A stretch of DNA of 64,000 nt from Silene conica. Taxonomy: Eukaryota; Streptophyta; Magnoliopsida; Caryophyllales; Caryophyllaceae. The translations under genes and the position numbers were made by a program. The notes below the pieces were generated by a model. It was not told the origin of the DNA and ran no database searches. It was given only the letters and a program-made list of their open reading frames with translations. The DNA is taken from positions 26,603,501 through 26,667,500 of the forward strand of contig CM055315.2 of NCBI GenBank assembly GCA_029255685.2. Reading direction: 5' to 3'. This document shows, one piece after another, positions 11,662 to 21,839 of this stretch (position 1 is the first letter of the stretch; each line of letters opens with the position of its first letter).

Positions 11662-13201
11662 TGTTGGGGCGTGTCCTTGACAATTAAGTACAATGACTTA
11701 TTAAATCTCTTTAAGGATCACAAGGGCATACTTCAATATTATTATCAGTTGATCCACGTTTATCAATAACGGTTGGCTTGCTAGATAAGTTTGACGTTAT
11801 TGTCATACGGATGGCGGTGATCAACTAGTCCCTATATGTCACACCTATAGGACACGTTTGAGAGATGTGAAGGTATGAAAATACAGTCACATTTATGCCG
11901 GATATGACTAAACAGTTAGTCAGAGGTATTGACTATTAAATTAGTCAATAAGATGTTGAGATTATTATTTAATACGGATTAAATAATTTTAGCTAATACG
12001 GATTACATGATTAATTCGTAAATTAAATATAAACGGTTATATTTAATTAAATATTGTATTCGCGTATTAATATAAACAGTTATATTAATTTGGGTAATTA
12101 TACAATATCGTATTTTATCAGACCATTATTAATACATCGACTGCGTTAATATCTGATAACAAGTGTACGATTTATAATTAAAATCCCGCAAATAACTTAT
12201 AGCTAAATGGGTCGAATCACGAATCAGAATAAGGTAAGAGTGGAAAGCCCACTCTTACCCTACTCGTTTATTTCGGCCGAGTGTAGTACATAAGGAGAAG
12301 ACTTCTCCTTATGTCAAACACTCTTGTTGCACTATAAAATAAATCTCAAGGAAAAATTAGGGTTTGAGAGCTTTCTTCTCCCATAACCCAGATCTCACAT
12401 CTAAAACTCAAAAGGCTCTCCCTATATTGCAAGGCAGTTGGAGAGGATTTCTAGCACACGCGGCAACGTCTCAATCTAAGTCTTGGGTGCAAATTATAGG
12501 AGGGAATTTGCGTTAATTCCTGTTCTTAGGCCTTTCGCGCAAGGACTAAAGGTTGTACTCTTTTTCATGTCTTTTAATCTTATGACTATATTCACGACTG
12601 TAATTTTCATTATAATCCTGCAAGTTTAGGGCAAATACACGTTTTATTCCACACAATATTTGTAATAATTAGGTCATATTGTGATATGACTATACACCTT
12701 GCATGTGTGCATGGAAAATGATTAAACCCTTCCCCATGTCTCTCTTACACGGCTCACATGCCCACCCCAACCAAATCCATTTCTCTTTATATATGTGATC
12801 ATTCACATATTCATAATAATCCTCATGCGTGCATTTTCTAGAGTAAGAAAATAAAACAATCTCTAAAATATTACTTAGATAATATTTGTAGTATACTAAT
12901 TATAATAATTAGTACTCGGTTTTAAAACCCATTTCCGTCTCCTAGTCCGGGTTCGGTTTTTGGTCCGATTTAAGGGTAGGTCTTGGTGTTTCATTATTGG
13001 AGGTAAGCTTACTTGGTTGCTTTTGGAGGATCGTCCTAGCAATATTTCGGACCGAGTGTAAGAATTCGATTCTTTATTATTTCCGCATTTTCTTTGCATG
13101 CATAAGATCTTGAATATAAATTAATATGCGATTAATTATAACTATATAATTAGTAAGACTAAATTATTTGAATTTGTTAGTATGACTCACGTTTTCCTTC
13201 A
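11662..13201 (+). repeat. 3' LTR of copia element
   Basis: About 1540 bp, starting TGTTGGGGCG and ending CCTTCA. A candidate TATA box (CTATAAAATA) is at about 12331, roughly 670 bases in. Beyond it lies old repeat sequence. The 5 bases after it (GTTTT) would be the target duplication; the left copy is outside the window. Confidence 0.85.
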
Positions 13202-13256
13202 GTTTTAACCTCTTATCATTATCAAATAAATAAAACTAATTTTTAACCAGTGCAAA

Positions 13257-13996
13257 TTTTTTTTTTTTTTTTTGCAAGAAAGGTATTTCTCATTATATTC
13301 AAACAAAGAATACAAGAGTTTCTTACAAAATATTATCCACTATAGCAAAAAAAAGAAACTACCTAGTAGTATCTAAATGGCCTAAGATCTCAGTCTCACT
13401 TACATTTTGACTCCCATTAAGCATTACTATACTGACTAGAAATTGTATTTCTCTAAGCATAGTTTCAATTTTCCTTTCCTGTCCTTCAAAAATTCTGATA
13501 TTCCGTTCAGACCAGAGAATGTAGACCAGTGCGCCAATACTACATTTCGCCCATTGATTGAGCCAATGTTTCCTTACTTTCCTGCTGTCAACCGAACGAA
13601 GTAAAGATGGAAGGTCATTGTGCAAAGTTTGCATATTTGTCCATCGTTTTACCTCCTTATACAAGGTGCTGGAAAACGACCATTGGAAGAACAGATGCAG
13701 GCCAGTTTCTGAATTTTGTTTACAGAGCATACATCTATTCACCATAGAAATACCTCTCTTCATCAAGTGATCTATGGTGGTTAGCTTATCTTGAGCAGCG
13801 AGCATTAAGATGACTCGGTGTCTAGGAATAAATGTCCCTCTGGAAATTGCTGTTTGATAACGATTGTTAGCAAATTTTGGTCGGATGCTTTCATACGCAA
13901 GATTAATAGGAATCTTCCCCTTTGCAAGCAGTTATTCAGAAAGACTTTAGCAGCAGGAATGCTACCAGTTAGCTCCACTAGCCAGGATTAGTTACA
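13257..13996 (-). mobile_element. 5'-truncated LINE (L1-type) 3' end
   Basis: Read on minus, the stretch ends in a 17-base poly-A (T run 13257-13273). It carries the C-terminal part of a LINE ORF2 upstream of a short 3' UTR. The other copy of this host repeat, at 62034-63046, lacks it: the flanking phrases join directly at about 62086-62106. Strong 5' truncation is typical of target-primed insertion. Confidence 0.8.
13359..13805 (-). pseudogene. LINE ORF2 C-terminal zinc-binding domain (RVT zf type), fragment
   Basis: The 148-residue open stretch resembles the zinc-binding region found at the end of plant L1-type reverse transcriptases, with CMLCKQNSETGLHLFFQW near residues 25-42 followed by a Trp-rich helix region. 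Upstream sequence on minus to about 13996 continues the homology-like composition but contains breaks. Endonuclease and RT domains are absent, so it is a dead fragment. Confidence 0.75.
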
Positions 13997-14919
13997 GTTT
14001 TAAGAAAATTGATATAATGATTAATATTTAAAAATGTTAAACAAAAATACATGTATAGTTTAAACTCTACTTCTTTCATAATGATACTAGTTTAAAACAC
14101 GTGCAAAAATTGCAAGGGTATAAAGTTTACAAATGTTTTAAATCCGTGAAAAAATGCACGAATTCAGTCTTAAAACATGATAACAACATTTGTAGATCTA
14201 CTCATTTTAGTGGATAAAGTCTATATATAACGAATTTTTTTAGAGTATTATTTTAATGAAATGCTCTAAAATCTACTTTACCGAATTTTATAGTTTATTT
14301 ATTTTGTTAACTTTTGTAGATCTAATTTTTTAAATTGAAAATTAAAACAGTAGTATTTATTAACATATTTTGTTGAGAAATATTTCTTATTCAAAAAAAT
14401 ACTCAAAATTGGTAATATGTCGAAAGTTTGTTATTATGATGATCAAAATGATAAAGTTAAAAGCTTGTAAAATAATATAATAACGTTATTTGTTTTAGCA
14501 TATTTTTATCATTTCTATTTTCATTGTCTACTAATATTTTTTGTGCATCTTTTTATTTTATTTTTTTGATTATTGATAGACTATTGAGAAAATTCCGCAT
14601 TTTCATATTGTATTCATTATGCAATATAAATGGAATTGAGGATGGTCGTTCATTGAAGTTTTGTATTGATTATTCGATAATATTCTCTTAACAAAGTTGG
14701 TTTTTCATAAATTAATTCCATATGTTTTGTGATGGGTCCTACATTTATTTAAAAATACAAAATAAAAGAAAATGGATGTGATGATGTGGACATACGAAAT
14801 TGCACGAAATGTTATTATTGTATAAATATAGGTAAGATTGGGTATATATAAAACGGTTATACTGTATTATATTTATTATTTTAATTTTGCGAAAAATCTA
14901 TATAATGATTAATATAATT

Positions 14920-15031
<112 letters not shown>

Positions 15032-15186
15032 CAAAAAATTTAGTCTTTTCTAAAGTATATACGGAGTATTTTATTTGAAGGTTTAGTTTTAACCGTTTGT
15101 TTATGACTTGATTTTCGCAAAATTAAAATATATGCTTAAAACTAAACCATTATTGGGTATATATAAAACGGTTATACTGTATTATA

Positions 15187-15449
15187 CTCCCTCGTACCCA
15201 TAACTAATGTCTCATTGTCTATTTCGGTTTATTCGTCAAAGTGTCTGATTGTCCAAATTTAGGCTTGTTTTTTACCATTCTACCCTTACCTATTTCCATT
15301 TATTACCCACCCACCCACCCCTAACCCAACAAATCATAACACTCTCTCTCCAATCTACATACCCGTACCCAACCAAAATATTAAACAACTCCCATAAATT
15401 TGGTTCTTTCTTCACAATATATGGGACATTATTTGTGGGTAGGAGGGAG
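15187..15449. mobile_element. Stowaway-like MITE (263 bp)
   Basis: Ends CTCCCTCGTACCCATAACTA and, inverted, CTCCCTCCTACCCACAAATA are imperfect terminal inverted repeats of more than 30 bases. TA dinucleotides flank both sides (15185-15186, 15450-15451), as in Tc1/mariner Stowaway elements. The flanks rejoined resemble the sequence at 14845-14900, which lacks the insert. Confidence 0.85.
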
Positions 15450-15477
15450 TATTAAATATATTAATTTTGCGAAAATC

Positions 15478-17290
15478 AAGTCATATATTATTTTGGACCA
15501 TCATTTTAGACTTTTTTTAAATTTCGAACTATTACGCAATAAATTATTAATTATTGTTGGTTATAGTTTATTATGTATTATTTATTGGGAAATTGTTATG
15601 TAAAAGTTCTGGACATACGATATTCAAAATTATTATATTTTGTTATATACTTCCTCCGTTCTAAAATAATTGACATTTTCGTTTTATGAGATAACCCCTT
15701 GAATTCAACTTCTACAAAAATATATTGGTTGAAAAATTATAAAAATTATATCATAAAATTCTTTACGAATAAAGCTTTAATATGAGTATACATTTTAATA
15801 TATTTACTTATATATTTTGAAAGAAATTGAAGAGAGAAGTGAGTGTCTCGAAAAATGAGAATGACAATTAAAAAATAACATAGGTAGTAATATTTAATTT
15901 CATATTATACACATTGATAGTTTACACAGTAATTAATGCTTACGATTATTATGTAAGATTTTTGATATAAATTCGTAAGCATTAAATTCTACGTAAAGAA
16001 TTGAATTTCGGGTAGTTATTTCGCATCGATATCATCATACAACATTGCGGGTCCCACCAGAAAAATAAAAAAAACTGGGTTGATGACGTGGCTCAACCGG
16101 AGCCTTCTAAATGATCTTGCAATTATATAGATAAGATAGGATAATCATATTTTTTTTATTTAATATACCTTAAACATTAACCATTATGTCAATATTCTAA
16201 AAATATAACTTTATAATATTGCACGTGTTAAAAACTAGTTCTATTATATTAAGCAATATAGTAATAGGATTGAAATGTTAGTTGTATTGTTGAATACTCC
16301 ATAGTTCTAACGAACCATTCTATTATGTTAAATTACTAGAAAAGAACTCGTAAATTTATCTAATTTATTTTTTGTGACATATTGTAAAATTATGATTACG
16401 TTGGAATAAATTATGAGATATATCCACTATATATTCTCGCTATTAGTATTTTACTTAAATCGATTTACTAGCTAAGTGTTCATATATAGTTTCTTTAGTT
16501 ACTAGTATTGTTACTTTTATTACATTCATTATTACTACGGTTACTTCCAATACTCCTGTCGTAACTATTGTTACTTTCGCTATTGCCGCATTAATATTGA
16601 TCGATTATTTCACTACTTCCGTTATTATTTCTATTACTTTCATTACTCCCGCTCCCTGCTAATATTGTTACTAGCTTTGGTCTATTCAAATTAGTTATTA
16701 CTATAATATTACTTAGTACATACTATATATCCATGTTACTACAATTCTTTTTTCAATACTAACAAAATTATGTTTACTATTTAGGCCAGCATGCAATATT
16801 AAGGGACTTCTATATTTATGTAACTATATTAAATATATGCATTAAATTAATTCGAAATAATTATACAACATTATTTTTTTTGGAAATCTAGCTTGATTTA
16901 TTTACCAGTCAATAGTTTCCAAAATATTACATACTTATATTATATTGTGTAGGTTAAATAATTAACAACTTTATAGAGTAATTAATATACTATAAGACTG
17001 GCGGGTTTATTTTAAGAAACATCATGATATTCTGGTATTCTCTAAATTTATATTTCAACAAAAACTATAAAATATTTATACTGAAATTCCTTAGGTTAGA
17101 TCTATCAGATAACACAATTGACTAAAAATTATATAGTATATTTAATTTGTATAAAATTATTTAATTACTTAGAATAAGGTTCAACTGATCTGAGTCTTTC
17201 ATATCTTTTAAGCCCTTAAGCCCTACAACAATCATTAGATCTCACTATGTGGAAGGTTAAGATTGAAAGCAAAATTACATTTAGTGAGTA
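15478..17290. repeat. Dispersed segment, copy 1 (pairs with 53357-55372)
   Basis: Nearly the whole interval aligns with 53357-55372 in the same orientation, apart from insertions private to one copy: a MITE here at 15650-15887 and an insert there at 54878-55253. It contains a degraded Helitron 3' signature, GCACGTG then CTAG at 16235-16238. No coding capacity is seen. Confidence 0.75.
15650..15887. mobile_element. Stowaway-like MITE (238 bp) with empty site at 53536
   Basis: The left end CTTCCTCCGTTCTAAAATAA and the inverted right end CTACCTATGTTATTTTTTAA pair imperfectly over about 40 bases. TA flanks both ends (15648-15649, 15888-15889). The paralogous copy reads straight through with one TA at about 53536-53537, which confirms the boundaries. 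Confidence 0.9.
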
Positions 17291-17399
17291 ATTAAGTACA
17301 TATACACAAATTAATTGTCTTTCTCTCTCTAGCCCATAGTTAATCACTTGTTAGTTTAGGAGATTTATTCTTATAACTCCAATGTTGTACAAGTTTTAT

Positions 17400-18400
17400 G
17401 AGTGTTACTTTGATATTTTAAGTTGATTTTATGTATAAATATTTTAATTTACAGTGTTTTAACATTTTATAAGTGTATCTCTAGGGTAAATTGAATTTTT
17501 TTAGTCGATTTTAGGTATAAAAAATTGACTTTATATAAAAAGTAATTTATTTATATGATTTTAACATGTTACGACTGTAAATTTAATGTTTTACTAGTAT
17601 AACTTTAGCATTTAAGAGTTTAACTTTCATTTTTTAAGTCAATTTTGGGTATAAAAATTAGAATTGATTGAAAAAAATATTTATAGAATTCTAACATTTT
17701 ACTACCGTATTTTGTTGCTTTACGGGTGTCATTTTAGTGTTTTAAGAGTGTAACTTTCATTTTTCAAATCGATTTTGGGTATAAAAATTTGAATTCATAA
17801 AAAAAATTTGTTTATATAGTTTCTACATTTTACGACTAAAACTTTGATGTTTTGTGAGTGTAACTTTAGTATTTTAAGAGTGTCACTTTGATTTTTTAAG
17901 TAGATTTTGGGTATAAAAATTTGAATTTATATATTAAAAACGTTATTTTTATAATTTTAACACTTTACGACTGTAACTTAGATGCTTTACGAGTGTAAAT
18001 TTAGTATTTTAAGAGTGCAAGTCTGATTTTTTTTTTAAGTCGGTTTTGTATAAAAAAAGTGATTTTTTTATATTTTTAACATTTTACGAGTGATTTTTAA
18101 CATTTTCGAAGTGTTACTTTAATATCTTAAGGTTATTTTGTATATAAAAGTTTGATTTTATGTAACTTTATTAAATGTTGAATTTATCTAAAAAATTTAA
18201 TTATAAAATTTCAACGTCTTACAACTGTAACTTTGAATTTTTAAGAATGTAACTTTAGTATTTTAAGATCATTTTGAAATATAATGACCGTAACTTTAAT
18301 TTACCATTGTAACTTTAGTCCGTCTATCACTAATTAATAGTGTAACTTTGGTCCATTGCATTGAGCGTGTAACTTTAGTTCATTGAGATGTCGCAGGTTG
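17400..18400. repeat. Degenerate tandem array, about 128-bp unit (left part)
   Basis: The phrase CATTTTACGACTGTAACTTT and variants recur near 17566, 17698, 17826, 17952, 18078 and 18208, spaced 126-132 bases apart. Each unit also has GTATTTTAAGAGTGTAACTT and a following GTATAAAAATT. The array resumes at 19440 beyond a Helitron. It has no coding frame. Confidence 0.8.
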
Positions 18401-18439
18401 TTTTAATTTGTTACAAACATCGTTTGTTTTATTATTAAA

Positions 18440-19394
18440 CTAGTTTTAATCCCGTGCAAATAATGCACGGGTGACTTTTAAATCCGTGCAAAAAAAATAT
18501 TGGTGATTTCGATTACCTTTCTATAAAAATATTATTGATGACGAATTTTCCTGTAATTATTGTTGTTTTTGAGTAATTTCTTTATTTGAGAAAAAAATAT
18601 TTAAAACGATTTTGGCATTTGAGATTTTTTAAAAAATGATTTGAATGACATAAAATAACTTGATAATAATTGACTCAAAAATAACTCAAACCCGAAATAA
18701 CCTAGTTCGATCAAATAACCCGACTTGATTGTCCCTTTTACCAAGTCTAAGGAGGGGGTTCAACAATTTTGTTTTTACGTTACTATTTTGCCTAAAATTA
18801 ATAGTAAAAGTAATGATTCTACCAATCTCCACTTGTCCGTACCCCAACGTTAATCGTAATTATCACATTATCGATAACTCATCCATATTTTCATATAATC
18901 AAACTCACTCAGACATTTCTTTTCATATTATCAATAGCGCATCCGTGTATATGAATTATTTTTGTACCTAGAAGACTGAAATGAATCGCATTTTTCTTAT
19001 AGTAAATAATGTACTCCGTAATATTTTGTAATATCCAGGTTGTAATTTTTTTATATTATATTGGTAATATCATAGAAAACGTTTTAACTTTTTCAGTGAA
19101 GATTTTTTTTATTATAGTCAATTGGTGTTTGTAATTATTTAATTTATAATTTTTGAATGTTTATTATATTGTATTGTGTTAGTAATAACAAATGTATAAT
19201 ACTATAATGTATGATCTTGCATAGTTTGTGTTATTAAATTTGGAATCATAATTTAAGTAGTTGCAAAACATAAAAAAAGAAAATTAAATTGAGTATGAAA
19301 TATGGAGGGACATACACAAAAAGTTATTTTTTCAACTTTCAAATCAAGAACCAATAGAAAGCTTTCATTTTCTATTCCTTTTATAGTAAAGGGA
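18440..19394 (-). mobile_element. Non-autonomous Helitron (955 bp)
   Basis: Read on minus, it begins TCCCTTTACTAT and ends with a hairpin (CCGTGCATTATTTGCACGG), a short spacer and CTAG. It sits exactly between an A (18439) and a T (19395), the Helitron target, and makes no duplication. A related empty site exists at 41033/41034, where the same flanks join as ATTAAA then TCGGCTATCG. It has no helicase ORF, so it depended on another element. Confidence 0.9.
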
Positions 19395-19439
19395 TTGGCT
19401 ACCGTACTTAGGTATGATAGTTTTAATTGTTTTCTTATA

Positions 19440-19885
19440 ATTTTAGTGACTCTCTCAACATTTTAAAAACAAATAATTATAAATTTGATGCTTTGCGAGT
19501 CTAAGTTTAGTATTTTAAGAGTTTAACTTTGGTTTTTTTTTAAGTCCATTTTGGGTATACAAATTTGAATTTAAAGAAAAAAAATATTTATATAATTTTA
19601 ACATCTTACGAGTGTAACTTTGATGCTTACAGGTGTAACTTTAGTATTTTAAGAGTGTAACATTGATTTTTAAGTTGATTTTGGGTATAAAAATTTGAGT
19701 TCATAAAAACAAATTACTTATATAATTTTAACATTTTACGACTATAACTTTGTTGTTTTGCGAGTGTAATGTTACTATTTTATGAGTGCCACTTTGATTT
19801 TTTAGGTCGATTTTGTGTATAAATATTTGAATTTATATATAAAAAAAATATTTATATAATCTTAACATTTTACGACTGGTTTTCG
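19440..19885. repeat. Degenerate tandem array, about 128-bp unit (right part)
   Basis: This continues the array at 17400-18400, with unit landmarks near 19610, 19732 and 19866. The Helitron at 18440-19394 inserted close to its middle. Confidence 0.75.
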
Positions 19886-20008
19886 AGATAATCGGCGTCA
19901 CTGATTCATCATAGTGGTCAATGTTCGTCTACTTTTGTGTAAGTTATTTGATTAAAGGGGAAGTCAATGGGCGTAGGTTGTGTGCGAGGGAGTGTAGCCA
20001 GTGGTTGG

Positions 20009-21399
20009 TGAAGAGTTAAGAACGAATAAACACCTAAGAGGGGGAGGGGGTGAATTAGGTGTGACCTTTTTAAAATTTTAACGACAACTACACTTGAGAG
20101 ACTTAATGACGAGTAAGTTCACAAGATGAGCAAAGTGTTCTATGCAACAGTATGATTGACTGTTACACAGAAACTTGGAATCGTTCAAGTTAGCGAGAAT
20201 AAAGCGAAGAGTATGTAAGTAAATAAACAAACAACCAAAGTTAAAAAATTGGTTCAGTCTCTACTCCGAGACCTACGTCCAACCGTTATTTTATTGATTT
20301 TTAGAAATTTACTCCAACAACTAAACGAATACAAGTAAAATAACTCGCCAACCTACTCCGGTTGCATTTGCTCAAAGCTACTCCGCTTCAAGACTTGACT
20401 CAAACTTAAAGCTACTCCGCTTCAAGAGTTTTAGGATGTTCTATCTCTGGTTTACAGGATCAGAATCTCAGATGTTCACTTAAGAACGTGAAGATTTACA
20501 TTTAAGATCTAAACACGAGAATCATGGAACAAACTCATTATGTCACAGTGTAGCTTACTGATGCATGGAGATTTTCAGACCGAGTTTGAGAAAAACGTTT
20601 GAAGACTTTTAAACTTAAAATGATTTTGCAAAACTTAAAGAAAGAACTTTGAAGGCTTAAGAGTTTTGCAGAATACTTCAATAAATGTTGTAAAAGCCTT
20701 GGCATTGAATGAGGCTAAGGGGTTTCTTTTATAGTACTCAAAATGTGGGTATTACCCAATGTGTACTTCCATTGTACTTTTATCCATTGGATAATAGCTA
20801 GCCCACTTGACAAGCAAAAGTTGTTGTTTAGTTTTCATTGGCTCTTGATAAAACATTTCAGATTTGTCTAGTAAAATATCTTCTAATAAGATGCTCAAGT
20901 ACCATTTACATTTCAAATGTAAACAATTCACAAGTTCTTATTATTTTACGAAATACGGTACACTACGAATAAGACGGGTTTTATTCTTCAATTCGTGCGT
21001 ACCAAAAGAGAAGACGATTTTACAAGAAAATAGATTTTGACAATTATTTTCAGAAAACTAAGACGACCATTTTGCAAGTTCCTCGAAAACATTTTTCTCG
21101 TAATAAAAAAACTCCATGCGGTACAGACGCAACAGTCTGATGGACTGTTGCATGACAAAGCTAACACTTGATTTTAACGAGAATGTTCCACTTACTCTTA
21201 CATTTGTGACTTAGGTTACAAGGGGATGTTCTTGACTTGTGTTGTTCTTTGATCATGTTTGAAACATAATGGATGATCTCTTTGTTGCCTTTGTTCTTCA
21301 ATCCATTTGCTTAGCCTTGAATACTCAATTCATGCTACTTAAGAACAAACAATTAATATAAACAAGGACTTGTCATCATCAACTTAAAATGTTCCAACA
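20009..21399 (-). repeat. 3' LTR of SIRE-type element
   Basis: On the plus strand it starts TGAAGAGTTAAG and ends ATGTTCCAACA. It contains a perfect inverted repeat GCAACAGTC-TGATG-GACTGTTGC at 21129-21151 and a weaker one at 20143-20167. The adjacent bases 21400-21412 (minus AAAGGGGGAATT) are the polypurine tract. Confidence 0.93.
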
Positions 21400-21412
21400 A
21401 ATTCCCCCTTTG
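21400..21412 (-). promoter_or_regulatory. Polypurine tract of SIRE-type element
   Basis: On minus, AAAGGGGGAATT lies immediately upstream of the 3' LTR, the usual site of plus-strand DNA priming. Confidence 0.85.
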
Positions 21413-21839
21413 ATGATGACAAGCCTAAAACATGTGATTTTTCCCCTGAACCCAAGGTCGGTCTAGATATCTAACATAATTGTTCACATATGATCAAGAG
21501 GTTAAAAAACTAATATGCCTTAGTCTAAGTAGTTCGTTCCAAGCATCAAGCTAAGACATATTCAAGGTGAACGTTAGCCTAAGAGTTACGAGACAAACAA
21601 CACATGTTAAAACCACATACTTCCCCCTCTTGACATCATCAAGGGGGGACTAAATACACCTGGAAAAGAGTTCACATAGCATAGTTCATAGAAGCATAGT
21701 ACGTAGAGTGCATAAAACAACGACAAAATAAACAATGTACTTAGAACAAGTTTTTTTTAAAAGCCACGGGAAGGGGGGTTAATAATTAGTGGGGATGGTT
21801 GATTGTTTTAGGATGCAAAGCCCTCAAGAAGGTCTTCAT
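21413..21839 (-). other. 3' untranslated internal region of SIRE-type element
   Basis: This lies between the stop of the 3' ORF and the polypurine tract. It has no ORF. On minus it is rich in G runs, for example near 21640 and 21770. Confidence 0.6.

Larger units (their letters stand above)
1..13201 (+). mobile_element. Chimeric Ty1/copia LTR retrotransposon, 5' end outside window
   Basis: Bases 1-454 match 12745-13201 with about five substitutions and one 4-base indel by eye, so these are the two LTRs. The 5' LTR ends in CA at 454 and is followed by a tRNA-iMet primer site; the 3' LTR starts with TG after a purine-rich tract. Gag is at 2934-3857 and RT/RNase H at 9218-10798. No protease or integrase ORF is visible between them; that space holds a CACTA-like end, a tRNA-like module and a gypsy 3' end with its LTR. 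The element cannot be autonomous. Low LTR divergence suggests a fairly recent insertion, although the interior is heavily rearranged. Confidence 0.85.
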
